Source: a virus
Virus record (IMG/VR): IMGVR_UViG_3300017963_000288
Location: 1-63,067 of that record
DNA: 63,067 nucleotides
Direction: 5' to 3' (one strand)
The position numbers and the translations under genes were made by a program. The notes below the pieces were generated by a model. The model ran no database searches and was not told where the DNA came from. It saw only the letters and a program-made list of their open reading frames with translations. Shown piece by piece: positions 1-7,361 of this stretch (positions are counted from its first letter, which is position 1; every line of letters begins with the position of its first letter).

Positions 1-223
1 GTCAAAGGGGGGTTAGAGGGTGGTCAGAGGGTGCCGGAAGGAAGTCGATGGGGGCCAGAGGGAATCGACAGGGTGCCGGAATGGGTCGGGAAGGGAGCCA
101 GAGGGAGCCAGCGGGGAGTCGGAAGGAGCCAGAAGGAGTCACGGGGGAGCCGGGAGGTGCCAGAAGGAAGTCGATGGGTGCCAGAAGGAAGTCGATGGGA
201 GTCACGAGTGGTCGGGAGGGGGT
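1..223. repeat. 21-bp tandem repeat at the left edge
   Basis: The plus strand is strongly purine-rich and built of about ten diverged 21-bp units. Two neighbouring units near 160-200 (core ccagaaggaagtcgatggg) are almost identical. Read on the minus strand the units give seven-residue steps with proline second, such as APIDFLL twice in a row. The array runs off base 1, so its true length is unknown. A minus-strand frame starting with TTG at 226 stays open to the edge, but GAGGGG sits directly against the TTG without usable spacing, so I do not call a gene. Confidence 0.75.
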
Positions 224-262
224 CAACCCCTCGAAACCCCACGGAACCCCTTGAACCTCCGC

Positions 263-1165
263 CTACCCAATTTCGGACGCTCGCCATTGGCAAAGCCGTT
301 CCTTCGCCAGGACATCCGGACGCCAACCAGCCGCCGATAATCCCTCGTTCGCCGAAACGAAATACCGTTGGTCACATGGACGCCATGGGGCATACCCGTG
401 AATCGTCCCCCCTAGCGTCTCTACCGCGTCATGGAACGTCAGGGCATTGGCAATCCCGCCGCCCGTCACGTACTGCCCAGGCGTCAACCTGCCGTCCAGG
501 GCAAGAGAATAGGCCGCCAGGAGGTCGTCAACGTGCAAGAGGTCACGAACCTGATTTCCGTCCCCATAACACGTAATCGACCAGCCGTGGCGGATCGACC
601 GCCAGACGAACCCGATCCACCCCTGGTCAACAGTTCCTTGCTGTTCTTCGCCATAAATGCACGACTGGTGGAAGGCGTATCCACGGTCCGGCAGTAGATC
701 GGTGACATAGAGGGCTCCAGCCGCTTTGGCAATTCCATATGGCGTCCGTGGCGCAATCGGATGCCGATCCGTGATTGGTTCCTCATGTCCGATCAACTCG
801 CCGAATACCTTATTGGTGGACGCGATTAGGAATGGTCCCGAGCAATGATGCTTCGCCCATTCAATCAGCCGAACGGTGCCAACAGCGTTCGTACGGAAAT
901 CGGCCCACGGGGAGGTCATCGACCGGGTAACGGATACCTTGGCGGCGAGATGCAGGACGGCATCAACGGCAGGAAGATCAAAATCGTTGATATGATTGAT
1001 GTCCGCACGAATGAACTCGTGAGGCTCATCGTCGTTGATCGACGGCGGGGTCGCCGTAGGCCGTGACAGGTCATCTATTCCGATCAGTTGCCACCGCTCA
1101 CGATACCGTTCCCACGCAGCCCGCCCGATAAACCCCGCCGCCCCAGTAATCAATAGACGTTCCAT
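263..1165 (-). CDS. NAD-dependent sugar epimerase/dehydratase (extended SDR)
   Basis: A 300-residue extended short-chain dehydrogenase, the family that makes or interconverts nucleotide sugars in the cytoplasm. The Rossmann glycine motif is G8-x2-G11-x2-G14 (TGAAGFIG), an acidic Asp31-Asp32 follows strand 2, and the catalytic pair is Y143-x3-K147 after Ser116-Thr117. The STNKVFG stretch is typical of the CDP-paratose/tyvelose 2-epimerase branch, but the substrate is not certain. The start ATG overlaps the TGA of the upstream glycosyltransferase, so the two are translationally coupled. It probably supplies a sugar donor to the glycosyltransferases of this genome. Confidence 0.9.
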   Translation of the reverse strand: MERLLITGAAGFIGRAAWERYRERWQLIGIDDLSRPTATPPSINDDEPHEFIRADINHINDFDLPAVDAVLHLAAKVSVTRSMTSPWADFRTNAVGTVRLIEWAKHHCSGPFLIASTNKVFGELIGHEEPITDRHPIAPRTPYGIAKAAGALYVTDLLPDRGYAFHQSCIYGEEQQGTVDQGWIGFVWRSIRHGWSITCYGDGNQVRDLLHVDDLLAAYSLALDGRLTPGQYVTGGGIANALTFHDAVETLGGTIHGYAPWRPCDQRYFVSANEGLSAAGWRPDVLAKERLCQWRASEIG

Positions 1166-2547
1166 CAGTCAAACTCCACGAGTTGTTTCCCATTACGCAT
1201 GATGATCCTACCACCCATTTCCCGCAGAAGCCATAGCAACCGCACGGGAGGCATGGCTTGGTTGCCAAGGGCGATCCTGCCGTTGACCCGCATCGAGTTC
1301 ACCTTCCGCCGAATCTCGCTGACGGTCAATTCCGGATTCTCTATTGCGATCCTGCGCACACCATCCAACGCTTTTGGGTCTTGGATTACACCGGCCGAGC
1401 GGGGTTGTGATTCGATCAATTCAGCGTAACGCGAAGCCCACAGGTCTTGGTTATAATTCTCACGAACGTGCTCACTCAAGACCCGCCCCCACCTTTCCCG
1501 CTCACCTTGGTCTTTCAAGAGTCGCCGGACCATATCGTATTGCTGATCCTCTGTCTTGAACAGATAGGGGTAAGCGTTCTCCGCCCGCCCGGTGATTTCG
1601 GGAAACGTGATGCCATCCGGCGCCACAAGCGGCTGGCCCAACGCCATGGATTCAATCGCCGAGATGCAAAACGTTTCGTGGATCGAATTGGTTACATTCA
1701 GGTCACATTGCCGCAATCTGTCCAGATATTCGGCGTGGGTCTTGGAAAGGTGGATTTCCACGTATGGGCGGTTCCGGATTGCGGCGGCGTCCTTTGAGGT
1801 ATTCGACATATACCAGACGCGGAAAGGTGTGCCCTCGCCATATAGGCGATCAAACAGGGCGAATGTCTCTCGAAATTTCTTATACGCTTGTAGGCGATGA
1901 TTGTAGGCGACGATGGGGATTGTGTTCCCGGTTGGACGATAGGACAGGCTTCCGTCGAGGCATCCGTAATTGATTTTGACGGCCGTTTTCTCTATTGCCT
2001 TAGTCGCCATTGGCGACAACCAACGGCGGGCGTTGTCGAACAACATCCAGCGGCAATGGTCAGAATTGAACACATTAACATCCGCGCAGATTGAACTCAT
2101 CAATTGCGAAAGCATTAGGTTTGTCTGTCCGGTGTCACCATATTGCAGCGACGGGTGTATTACGTAGTTATGGGCGGCGATGACGCATGGCTTCCCCTGC
2201 GTCGTCGATTCTGACGGCTGGAAATGAGCGGCAATCTCCACGAGATTGCACCACACGACATCGAACGCCATCCTATCAAACAAGGCGTCATACCACACGC
2301 TATCAAACGTAATCGCGTTCCCACGCTTCCGGGGGTTGATACGCTGTGGCACCCGTGTCACAAATGACTGACGGAAGAATCCATCGTCTTGGTACTTGAA
2401 TCCGCTATGGGCATCAGGAAAGATGACGACGAAGTGCCAATCCGGCCTCGCCCGGTGCATGGCTTCAATCCATTGCGTATAGACGATATAGTTCGAGTCA
2501 CCATTCAACGCCTGTTTAGAATACATCGGCTGTACGAGGATAAACAT
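1165..2547 (-). CDS. glycosyltransferase, GT-B type
   Basis: About 460 residues. The C-terminal half carries the donor-site pattern of GT4-like enzymes (ISAIESMALGQPLVAPDG, a conserved Glu followed by a proline/glycine loop). After it comes an unrelated tail of about 70 residues with a helix-turn-helix-like charged segment. The ATG at 2547 lies one base after the TAA of the ParB-fold gene; an in-frame TTG 24 bases upstream is the weaker start. It is coupled to the epimerase behind it, so both probably act on one glycan. Confidence 0.85.
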   Translation of the reverse strand: MFILVQPMYSKQALNGDSNYIVYTQWIEAMHRARPDWHFVVIFPDAHSGFKYQDDGFFRQSFVTRVPQRINPRKRGNAITFDSVWYDALFDRMAFDVVWCNLVEIAAHFQPSESTTQGKPCVIAAHNYVIHPSLQYGDTGQTNLMLSQLMSSICADVNVFNSDHCRWMLFDNARRWLSPMATKAIEKTAVKINYGCLDGSLSYRPTGNTIPIVAYNHRLQAYKKFRETFALFDRLYGEGTPFRVWYMSNTSKDAAAIRNRPYVEIHLSKTHAEYLDRLRQCDLNVTNSIHETFCISAIESMALGQPLVAPDGITFPEITGRAENAYPYLFKTEDQQYDMVRRLLKDQGERERWGRVLSEHVRENYNQDLWASRYAELIESQPRSAGVIQDPKALDGVRRIAIENPELTVSEIRRKVNSMRVNGRIALGNQAMPPVRLLWLLREMGGRIIMRNGKQLVEFD

Positions 2548-2548
2548 C

Positions 2549-3142
2549 TTATGACCGTATCTTGTATTCAAGTCCGTGGGATTGGCAGAACGCAGTAAGA
2601 TCGCTTTTGATGGCCTCGTCGTTGGCCTGTTCTGCCGTAATGGGGATGGCGATCAATAATGGCGAATCACTGAACTGTTCGCCCTCGGCGAACCCGGCCG
2701 TCTCACTCAGATAGTCCACGTTCAACGTGTTTTCCGGCATGATCCGATCAAAGACGTGTTGAAGGTTATCCACGTCCGTATGGATGTCGGCAAGTAGGAG
2801 TGACAATGCCTTCTCGTCCATCTTCGCCAAACCAGCGATAGGATCAAGAGCCGCGAGGATTTTCTTTTCCTGTTCTTCGGTCCAGGAACCGACGAGTACC
2901 GGCATCCGACCATCGACCAAATGAGCCGGATCGACCGCCTTTCGTAGGTGGCCGTCGATCAATCTTCCCGTCCGCTCGTTGTAGAGTGCCGCCCCCGCCC
3001 AACCGACCTCCGTCAACAGCCCGTCCAATCCACTCGTCTGCTCCGATGGATGCAGCCGCCAATTCGCTGGGTTGTCGGCCAATTCTTCCGGCGTCCTCCA
3101 TTCCAACCGCAGAGGCAAAGTTGTCTCGCTATCATTGCTCAT
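2549..3142 (-). CDS. ParB/sulfiredoxin-fold protein
   Basis: About 197 residues. The N-terminal half has the ParB-fold layout: an ADNPANWRLHP strand, a variable region, and the glycine-histidine phosphate-binding motif LIDGHLRK, followed by PVLVGSWTEEQEK. Such domains in phages occur alone or beside methyltransferases and nucleases, and can bind or hydrolyse nucleotides. The start is set by GGAG nine bases before the ATG at 3142; longer frames lack this. It overlaps the upstream gene by 11 bases. It is one of three ParB-fold genes in the window, none closely alike. Confidence 0.75.
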   Translation of the reverse strand: MSNDSETTLPLRLEWRTPEELADNPANWRLHPSEQTSGLDGLLTEVGWAGAALYNERTGRLIDGHLRKAVDPAHLVDGRMPVLVGSWTEEQEKKILAALDPIAGLAKMDEKALSLLLADIHTDVDNLQHVFDRIMPENTLNVDYLSETAGFAEGEQFSDSPLLIAIPITAEQANDEAIKSDLTAFCQSHGLEYKIRS

Positions 3143-3725
3143 CGGTCGTTTCTCCATTTTTGCTTGGCGGCTTTCCATTGCCGCTACCGGGGGGGTATTG
3201 TGTCGACTCCTCGGCGGCCTGTTCTGCCGCCGCCCTTTCAATTGCCTCGTAAATGCCTTCTCTCGTCATCACGTTTGCCCGCTTCTCTTGCTCGATCTTG
3301 ACGACCATCTGCATGAGGTTCGTCGGTTGCGTCGTCTGTTTGGCGAGGATAGCCAACTCCTGCTTCTTTAGTAGCAGTTCAAGCAACCGAATCTTCTGTG
3401 CTCGCAATTGGACCGCCACCCGCAGCCCTGCCATCCGGATGCGATCTTCGTGCTTGTATGGAGCCCGCTGGCGTTCTTCCTTTGTCATCGCTTCCGTGAC
3501 TTGCTTTTGGGCTGCCGCCTCCATTGCAAGCTGTTCGGCGAATACGGCCGTATCAATCTGTTGCTTGTCTGACCCCCAATCGTTCCGCAAAGCCTGTTCC
3601 AGTAAACGAAGGTCGCCGCGCAACCGATGTAAGTCAGAGCCGAGGTCACTCGATCCAAAAGGTTCCCCTACCCCGGAATGGTCGGCTGCTTCCGGCTGCG
3701 ATTCGTCGTGTGGTTCGGTGGACAT
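3132..3725 (-). CDS. hypothetical helical phage protein
   Basis: About 197 residues, not recognised. The N-terminus is acidic and flexible, the middle (about 35-170) is predicted helical and rich in Gln, Arg and Glu (MTKEERQRAPYKHEDRIRMAGLRV begins a conserved-looking part), and the C-terminus is again flexible. The size and helix-rich layout would suit a small terminase subunit, with the HNH nuclease gene 2 kb away as weak support, but no motif proves this. The start is uncertain: no good ribosome site precedes 3725, and an upstream start at 3758 is possible. Confidence 0.6.
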   Translation of the reverse strand: MSTEPHDESQPEAADHSGVGEPFGSSDLGSDLHRLRGDLRLLEQALRNDWGSDKQQIDTAVFAEQLAMEAAAQKQVTEAMTKEERQRAPYKHEDRIRMAGLRVAVQLRAQKIRLLELLLKKQELAILAKQTTQPTNLMQMVVKIEQEKRANVMTREGIYEAIERAAAEQAAEESTQYPPGSGNGKPPSKNGETTDEQ

Positions 3726-3786
3726 AGAATTTATGGGGTGGCGGTGTCCAGAACGCACGCCAGAATACGCCGTCAGAACATCGGCG

Positions 3787-4197
3787 TCAATAGCTATCTT
3801 TTTCAGAACAGTACTTTTGGGTGGCAGGCACGATCACGACGTGACCATGAAGTCGCTTTGTTGCGAGGTTTCCATCTTCGGTGGTTGCAATAATCGAGTC
3901 CACCCCGTTCACAAAAAACCGCCCCAATCGCCGGACTGGGCGACCGACCTCACTTAGAACCACTTCAACCCAACCGTTCCGACCAGTAATCGCCCGCAGA
4001 ATCAAGCAGCGTGACACGTCGCGGCCGTCAAGTATGACCCGTGGCTCCATGACTACACCATCCGCTGCCGTTGTCTCACATGGGCATTTCGTCCAATCAT
4101 AGAACTCCGCCATGATGTCATTTCGTGGCCGAGGTATCGCCGTGACTGACACGTCCTCGCCGAAAACGACGCGGCGAATAATTTGTTTAGCCGTCAT
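3787..4197 (-). CDS. hypothetical protein
   Basis: 136 residues, not recognised. It has a Cys-Pro-Cys in TKCPCETT near residue 38 and a beta-rich middle. The start ATG overlaps the TGA of the zinc-ribbon gene upstream (ATGA), which supports both the start and the gene. It is part of the leftward operon that begins at the promoter near 5000. Confidence 0.6.
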   Translation of the reverse strand: MTAKQIIRRVVFGEDVSVTAIPRPRNDIMAEFYDWTKCPCETTAADGVVMEPRVILDGRDVSRCLILRAITGRNGWVEVVLSEVGRPVRRLGRFFVNGVDSIIATTEDGNLATKRLHGHVVIVPATQKYCSEKDSY

Positions 4198-4412
4198 GGC
4201 ATCACTTCCGCTGTCGGGGGGTTTGTCTGTCTATTCTTCCGGTGCATATTGATTGGCGGGCTATCGGGACAAAATACTAGCACATCCGTTCGATCAGCCC
4301 TTTCGCAATCGCCGCAATGCCAGATTGTTCGGCCACCGTCGACGCCGATTGCGTAGTTCCTGGAACCACACTTCGGGCAATTGACTTCAACGGGACACCG
4401 AGTTGTTTCCAT
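4194..4412 (-). CDS. small zinc-ribbon protein
   Basis: 72 residues with two cysteine knuckles, CPKC near residue 12 and CGDC near residue 33, spaced as in a treble-clef or ribbon zinc site. The chosen ATG (METTRCP) gives a compact protein that overlaps the upstream gene by 26 bases. Its role is unknown; such proteins in phages often bind DNA, RNA or a host polymerase. Confidence 0.65.
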   Translation of the reverse strand: METTRCPVEVNCPKCGSRNYAIGVDGGRTIWHCGDCERADRTDVLVFCPDSPPINMHRKNRQTNPPTAEVMP

Positions 4413-4725
4413 CTTCCATAAACCGCAAGAGGCGATCCACATAGACGCCATGGCCACCACCGTTTGCCAATTTCACCAAGGCGGCCCGCGTGTGGCATCG
4501 TTTGATGACTGTTCGAGGTTTTGGGTATCGCCGCCGTGAGGCCATATAACGAGCGCAGAACCGCTGATACCACTCGGCGTTTACAGACACCGTCACTCTG
4601 ACGTAGCCGCCATATCGCCCTCGAACCTTGGCTACCCCCAACCATCCTGCATCCAACTCTTCCAACATTCGTTTTGCGCTCTGGTGAACAAGAGCAGTCG
4701 TGGGTTGATTCATGGTGGCAATCAT
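4387..4725 (-). CDS. hypothetical basic protein
   Basis: 112 residues, rich in Arg and Lys (about pI 10 by eye), no family recognised. The ATG at 4725 overlaps the TGA of the upstream gene, so coupling favours this start over a second Met four codons in. Confidence 0.6.
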   Translation of the reverse strand: MIATMNQPTTALVHQSAKRMLEELDAGWLGVAKVRGRYGGYVRVTVSVNAEWYQRFCARYMASRRRYPKPRTVIKRCHTRAALVKLANGGGHGVYVDRLLRFMEDGNNSVSR

Positions 4726-4973
4726 CCCCCGCTAAAACCTCGCCGCTCATGCAACTCCCACCCCGCCATAAGGTATTGCTTCAACTCGCGTTCGGCGTCA
4801 GAATGACTGTGCGTTTTGCTAACGGTCGATTCCCACCCACCCCCTGCCGGTTTAGTCCGTCGGCGAAAGACTTGGACGAATCGCGGCGGCGCAACACTCG
4901 GCGAAGCCGCCATATGCAAACGCGCGGCAACCAAGGCGTCGTCGAAATCATCGAGTTGTAGCAATACCGGCAT
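4722..4973 (-). CDS. hypothetical small protein
   Basis: 83 residues, not recognised. It is the first gene after the promoter at 4996-5023, with only about 20 bases of leader. C-terminal part ERELKQYLMAGWELHERRGF looks helical. Confidence 0.55.
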   Translation of the reverse strand: MPVLLQLDDFDDALVAARLHMAASPSVAPPRFVQVFRRRTKPAGGGWESTVSKTHSHSDAERELKQYLMAGWELHERRGFSGG

Positions 4974-4995
4974 AGTCCAATTCCTATTTTACGAA

Positions 4996-5023
4996 ATTAT
5001 ACCGTATAACATCAACTCAGCAA
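4996..5023 (-). promoter_or_regulatory. sigma70-like promoter with palindromic operator
   Basis: On the minus strand: TTGCTG (5023-5018), 16-bp spacer, perfect TATAAT (5001-4996). A 13-bp inverted repeat, TTATAC-C-GTATAA (4997-5009), covers the -10. It lies between the terminator of the regulator gene and the operon 4973-263, so it likely drives that operon under repressor control; the adjacent Cro/CI-like protein is the obvious candidate. Confidence 0.65.
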
Positions 5024-5033
5024 GTCTCTACAC

Positions 5034-5065
5034 AAAAAAACCCCACTCCCACGAGGGGAATGGGG
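5034..5065 (-). terminator. intrinsic terminator after the regulator gene
   Basis: Minus strand: stem CCCCATTCCC paired with GGGAGTGGGG around a short loop, followed directly by seven T. It lies 18 bases after the stop of the Cro/CI-like gene and just upstream of the next promoter. Confidence 0.85.
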
Positions 5066-5083
5066 TAAGGCGAGGGATATTAG

Positions 5084-5308
5084 TCATTTCGGTTTGTCGG
5101 GGAGAAGGCGTCGTGGATTCACCCCCAAAAGAGCGGCGTACTCCGCCAGGGTCCAGGTCGGGATGTCCACGAAGCCCCGCTCGCGTCGGCACTGCACGAC
5201 GTTTCCGATACCCATCGCACACGCTAAGTCTACCTGACTCATTCCACGGCGTTCCCGCCATTTGCGGATCGCTCCGCCAACAGACTTCAACCAATCGGAT
5301 CGGTTCAT
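5084..5308 (-). CDS. Cro/CI-type helix-turn-helix regulator
   Basis: 74 residues. The HTH lies at about residues 11-60: IRKWRERRGMSQVDLACAMG followed by a recognition helix and a closing helix (LAEYAALLGV), the layout of XRE-family proteins. There is no extra domain, as in Cro-like repressors. AAAGGG eight bases before the ATG supports the start. It is the last gene of its operon, ending at a strong terminator, and lies 60 bp from a palindrome over the next promoter, which suggests that it represses that promoter. Confidence 0.85.
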   Translation of the reverse strand: MNRSDWLKSVGGAIRKWRERRGMSQVDLACAMGIGNVVQCRRERGFVDIPTWTLAEYAALLGVNPRRLLPDKPK

Positions 5309-5311
5309 TTG

Positions 5312-5719
5312 TTATACCCTTTCCGGTCGCCGTGGCCGTGGTAGAAACCCACGACGAAGGACGGCCAAACGCACCCACGACAGGTTTGCCCTATCTTGTT
5401 GCCACTTCAACCACAGTACATTCGCCAGCGTCAATCGCCCCCCGTGGGCCTCCCCGTGGCAGCCGGACACGTTGCCCGACCCACAGAGAACGATTAGGTT
5501 CGTTGCTTCATCCGAACGTCCCACCCCACCGATTATGTGATGTCGATTTCCTCCCTTTGCGCCACAACATTGGCAGCGAGAAAACCGCCACCCGATCAAC
5601 TCCAAGGCGTCAGTGTCTCGGATGGTTTTTGCGGGTGGAAAGTCCGCAGTCCGTTTCGGAAGATACAACCGATGGTCGGCAAAACAGATGCCTTGACCAT
5701 CTTCAAACCTCGCCAGCAT
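5312..5719 (-). CDS. HNH endonuclease
   Basis: About 135 residues. The HNH core is CQCCGAKGGNRHHIIGG, then an Asn in ATNLIVLC and a closing His in GCHGEAHGG, with the two C-x2-C pairs expected for a structural zinc. HNH proteins of this size nick or cut DNA with one metal ion; in phages they often help terminase at cos sites or act as free homing-type nucleases. GAGG six bases before the ATG at 5719 fixes the start; longer frames are arginine-rich shadow sequence. Confidence 0.85.
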   Translation of the reverse strand: MLARFEDGQGICFADHRLYLPKRTADFPPAKTIRDTDALELIGWRFSRCQCCGAKGGNRHHIIGGVGRSDEATNLIVLCGSGNVSGCHGEAHGGRLTLANVLWLKWQQDRANLSWVRLAVLRRGFLPRPRRPERV

Positions 5720-5951
5720 CGCTCGCCTCTTTCGTTCGGGCTTCCCATTCCTTGACGACCGCGACAAGATCGACAATGAACTTGCTCGCCATCTTGATGT
5801 CCGGAAGCACCATAAACCCGGTAGACGCGGGGTGTCCCTCGTGGCAATCTGCCACAAGATCGAATGAGATAAACGAGTCGTCGGGGTTATCCTCGTCCCA
5901 CCGGAGTTCCGGCAGACTCGCGACAATCGTCTGGTGTATGTGAATGTCCAT
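5703..5951 (-). CDS. hypothetical small protein
   Basis: 82 residues, acidic, not recognised. It has the strong ribosome site AGGAGG six bases before the ATG and overlaps the HNH gene by 17 bases. A terminator stands directly upstream, so its transcript either starts in this gap or reads through. Confidence 0.6.
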   Translation of the reverse strand: MDIHIHQTIVASLPELRWDEDNPDDSFISFDLVADCHEGHPASTGFMVLPDIKMASKFIVDLVAVVKEWEARTKEASDAGEV

Positions 5952-5964
5952 CTAAAACCTCCTG

Positions 5965-6012
5965 GTAAACAAAAACAAAAGGGGTCGCGCGGGCGTCTTT
6001 TCCCGCGCGACC
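5965..6012 (-). terminator. intrinsic terminator
   Basis: Perfect 11-bp stem (GGTCGCGCGGG and its complement, 5983-6012) with an 8-base loop, followed on the minus strand by CCTTTTGTTTTTGTTT. It ends the transcript of the gene at 6028-6483. Confidence 0.85.
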
Positions 6013-6027
6013 AACCACCCGGCTATT

Positions 6028-6483
6028 TCAGGGCCGTTCGTCGATCCGGAATGGTTTGAAAGGAGCAAGGCCGCGAAGCCTTGCGGCGAGCGTGGGACGG
6101 CCCATGACGCCCACTCCAGTATTGCTCGCCGATACTATGGCATGGCGCACGACATGCCTACCATGCGCCACCAGCCAACTGTGTTCATCGGCAATCGCAT
6201 TCTCGCGATCCCCATAACAACCCCATGTCGGGCCGTTGATGATGTTGATCCGCCAATCGCACCGCCAGCGGCGAGTCCATCCTGCAATATGGCTCTCGTC
6301 GGGCACGCATGCTCGCAATAGGCGAAATAGTACACGCAAGAGAAGGGACACCGGCTCGATGTGCGACAAGCGGATGCGAGCGCCGGAGCCGAGGGCGTTC
6401 TCAAGGGAGTCTAGTTCCCTCGACCCCAACCATTCGCACGACCCATCGCGTCGGATCGTAATTGCGATTTCAGTGGTAGACAC
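6028..6483 (-). CDS. hypothetical protein
   Basis: 151 residues, not recognised. It has a central hydrophobic stretch (VSLLLRVLFRLLRACV) that looks more like an amphipathic helix than a membrane span, and a Trp-rich part after it. It overlaps the DUF2997 gene by 14 bases and is followed by a terminator. Confidence 0.55.
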   Translation of the reverse strand: MSTTEIAITIRRDGSCEWLGSRELDSLENALGSGARIRLSHIEPVSLLLRVLFRLLRACVPDESHIAGWTRRWRCDWRINIINGPTWGCYGDRENAIADEHSWLVAHGRHVVRHAIVSASNTGVGVMGRPTLAARLRGLAPFKPFRIDERP

Positions 6484-6655
6484 GGTGCCCCTCCCCTCGC
6501 TCGTGATACTCGGGCGTCAGGCGATCCCCGTCCACAACACCAAGTGATTGCTCCAGCCCCTTCGTGAGGTCTTTGCATCCCTTTCCCTTGACTCCCTTTA
6601 CCTCGATTTCCGTCGCACCGTCTTGGGTGACTGTGATAATTACCTGCTGGCTCAT
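6470..6655 (-). CDS. DUF2997 family protein
   Basis: 61 residues matching the DUF2997 pattern: an N-terminal strand IITVTQDGATEIEVKGVKG, then G-x-x-C-x-D-L-T-K (GKGCKDLTK), a short helix ending ALG-like (SLGVV), and a final PEY. In cyanobacteria such genes sit beside DUF1257 (Ycf35) genes, as here. Function is unknown in the family; the sequence suggests a small alpha/beta partner protein. Confidence 0.8.
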   Translation of the reverse strand: MSQQVIITVTQDGATEIEVKGVKGKGCKDLTKGLEQSLGVVDGDRLTPEYHERGEGHRVYH

Positions 6656-6691
6656 ATCGTTTTTCTCCTGATTGTTTGTTGTTTGTGGTCG

Positions 6692-6886
6692 TCAATAATT
6701 ACTGGTTATATCTTCGAGCGTACCAGTAATTTCCTCAAGTTGCATTATGCAATCTTCAATCTGCTCGCCTTGCGCGGAGCAGCGGAAATTATCGGGGAGG
6801 TTTTCGAGGACTTCCAGTTCCTCCGCCAAGACCTCGTTCATGATGTCGAGCGCCTCACCGAGGCGCTTGCGGCGTGCTGCGTTCAT
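6692..6886 (-). CDS. small acidic helical protein
   Basis: 64 residues, almost all helix with many Glu and Leu: two helices joined by NLPDNFRCSAQGEQ. The pattern of a helix, N-[LM]-P-[DE]-x-[FL]-x-x-S-x-x-G-E, then a second helix, recurs in small proteins of many phages whose role is unknown. The ATG at 6886 has GGAG six bases upstream; the GTG two codons earlier is less likely. Confidence 0.65.
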   Translation of the reverse strand: MNAARRKRLGEALDIMNEVLAEELEVLENLPDNFRCSAQGEQIEDCIMQLEEITGTLEDITSNY

Positions 6887-6898
6887 TTTCACTCCCCC

Positions 6899-7297
6899 CT
6901 ATTTGTAGGCGACGAGTTGGAGTCGTCCATCGTCAAGCCGTTTCTCGCGGAAGCGAAACCCCTTGCGACTCAGCTTCTTCTTCGCGAGTGCCTTGACGTA
7001 GTTCTCGTTCAAGTGCTGCAACTGTGGGCCCAGCACCTTGTCGATTACGCGACCATAGCTGTCGTAGGCGAGCGTGTAGCCGTTCGTCTCTTTGTTATGG
7101 CTGTCCTTTGCCTGAACGACGCCGATTTCGTAGTTCGTTCCGGGTACTCTGATGACGTGCTCGCATGGCGATTTTCGACCGGACCAATACCGATGCTCTT
7201 TCAATCCGCGAACGAACTCACAGCCAAGCCCCCGAACGACCGACTCCAGCACGTTAAGGTCATTGACCTCCAGTTTGATTGATACTACATGACTCAC
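6899..7297 (-). CDS. DUF1257 (Ycf35-like) protein
   Basis: 132 residues from a GTG start fixed by AAAGGAG six bases upstream. The N-terminus SHVVSIKLEVNDLNVLESVV and the C-terminus QLQHLNENYVKALAKKKLSRKGF match the DUF1257/Ycf35 layout (MSHF-x-x-I-K-T start, late L-x-x-x-Y helix, basic end). The family is found in cyanobacteria and red-algal plastids with no firm function. Here it is next to DUF2997 and two genes from a Ycf46-like ATPase, repeating the bacterial context. Confidence 0.75.
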   Translation of the reverse strand: MSHVVSIKLEVNDLNVLESVVRGLGCEFVRGLKEHRYWSGRKSPCEHVIRVPGTNYEIGVVQAKDSHNKETNGYTLAYDSYGRVIDKVLGPQLQHLNENYVKALAKKKLSRKGFRFREKRLDDGRLQLVAYK

Positions 7298-7328
7298 GAT
7301 AGGCTCCTTTGTTCTAGTTTCAGTGTTA

Positions 7329-7334
7329 ATTATA
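7329..7334 (-). promoter_or_regulatory. possible promoter -10 before the DUF1257 gene
   Basis: A perfect TATAAT on the minus strand, preceded by GG and 32 bases before the GTG start. The best -35 match at 17 bp is poor (GGCACA), so this is a -10-driven guess. Confidence 0.35.
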
Positions 7335-7361
7335 CCATACCTTGCCCCGTTTGTGCCCGAT

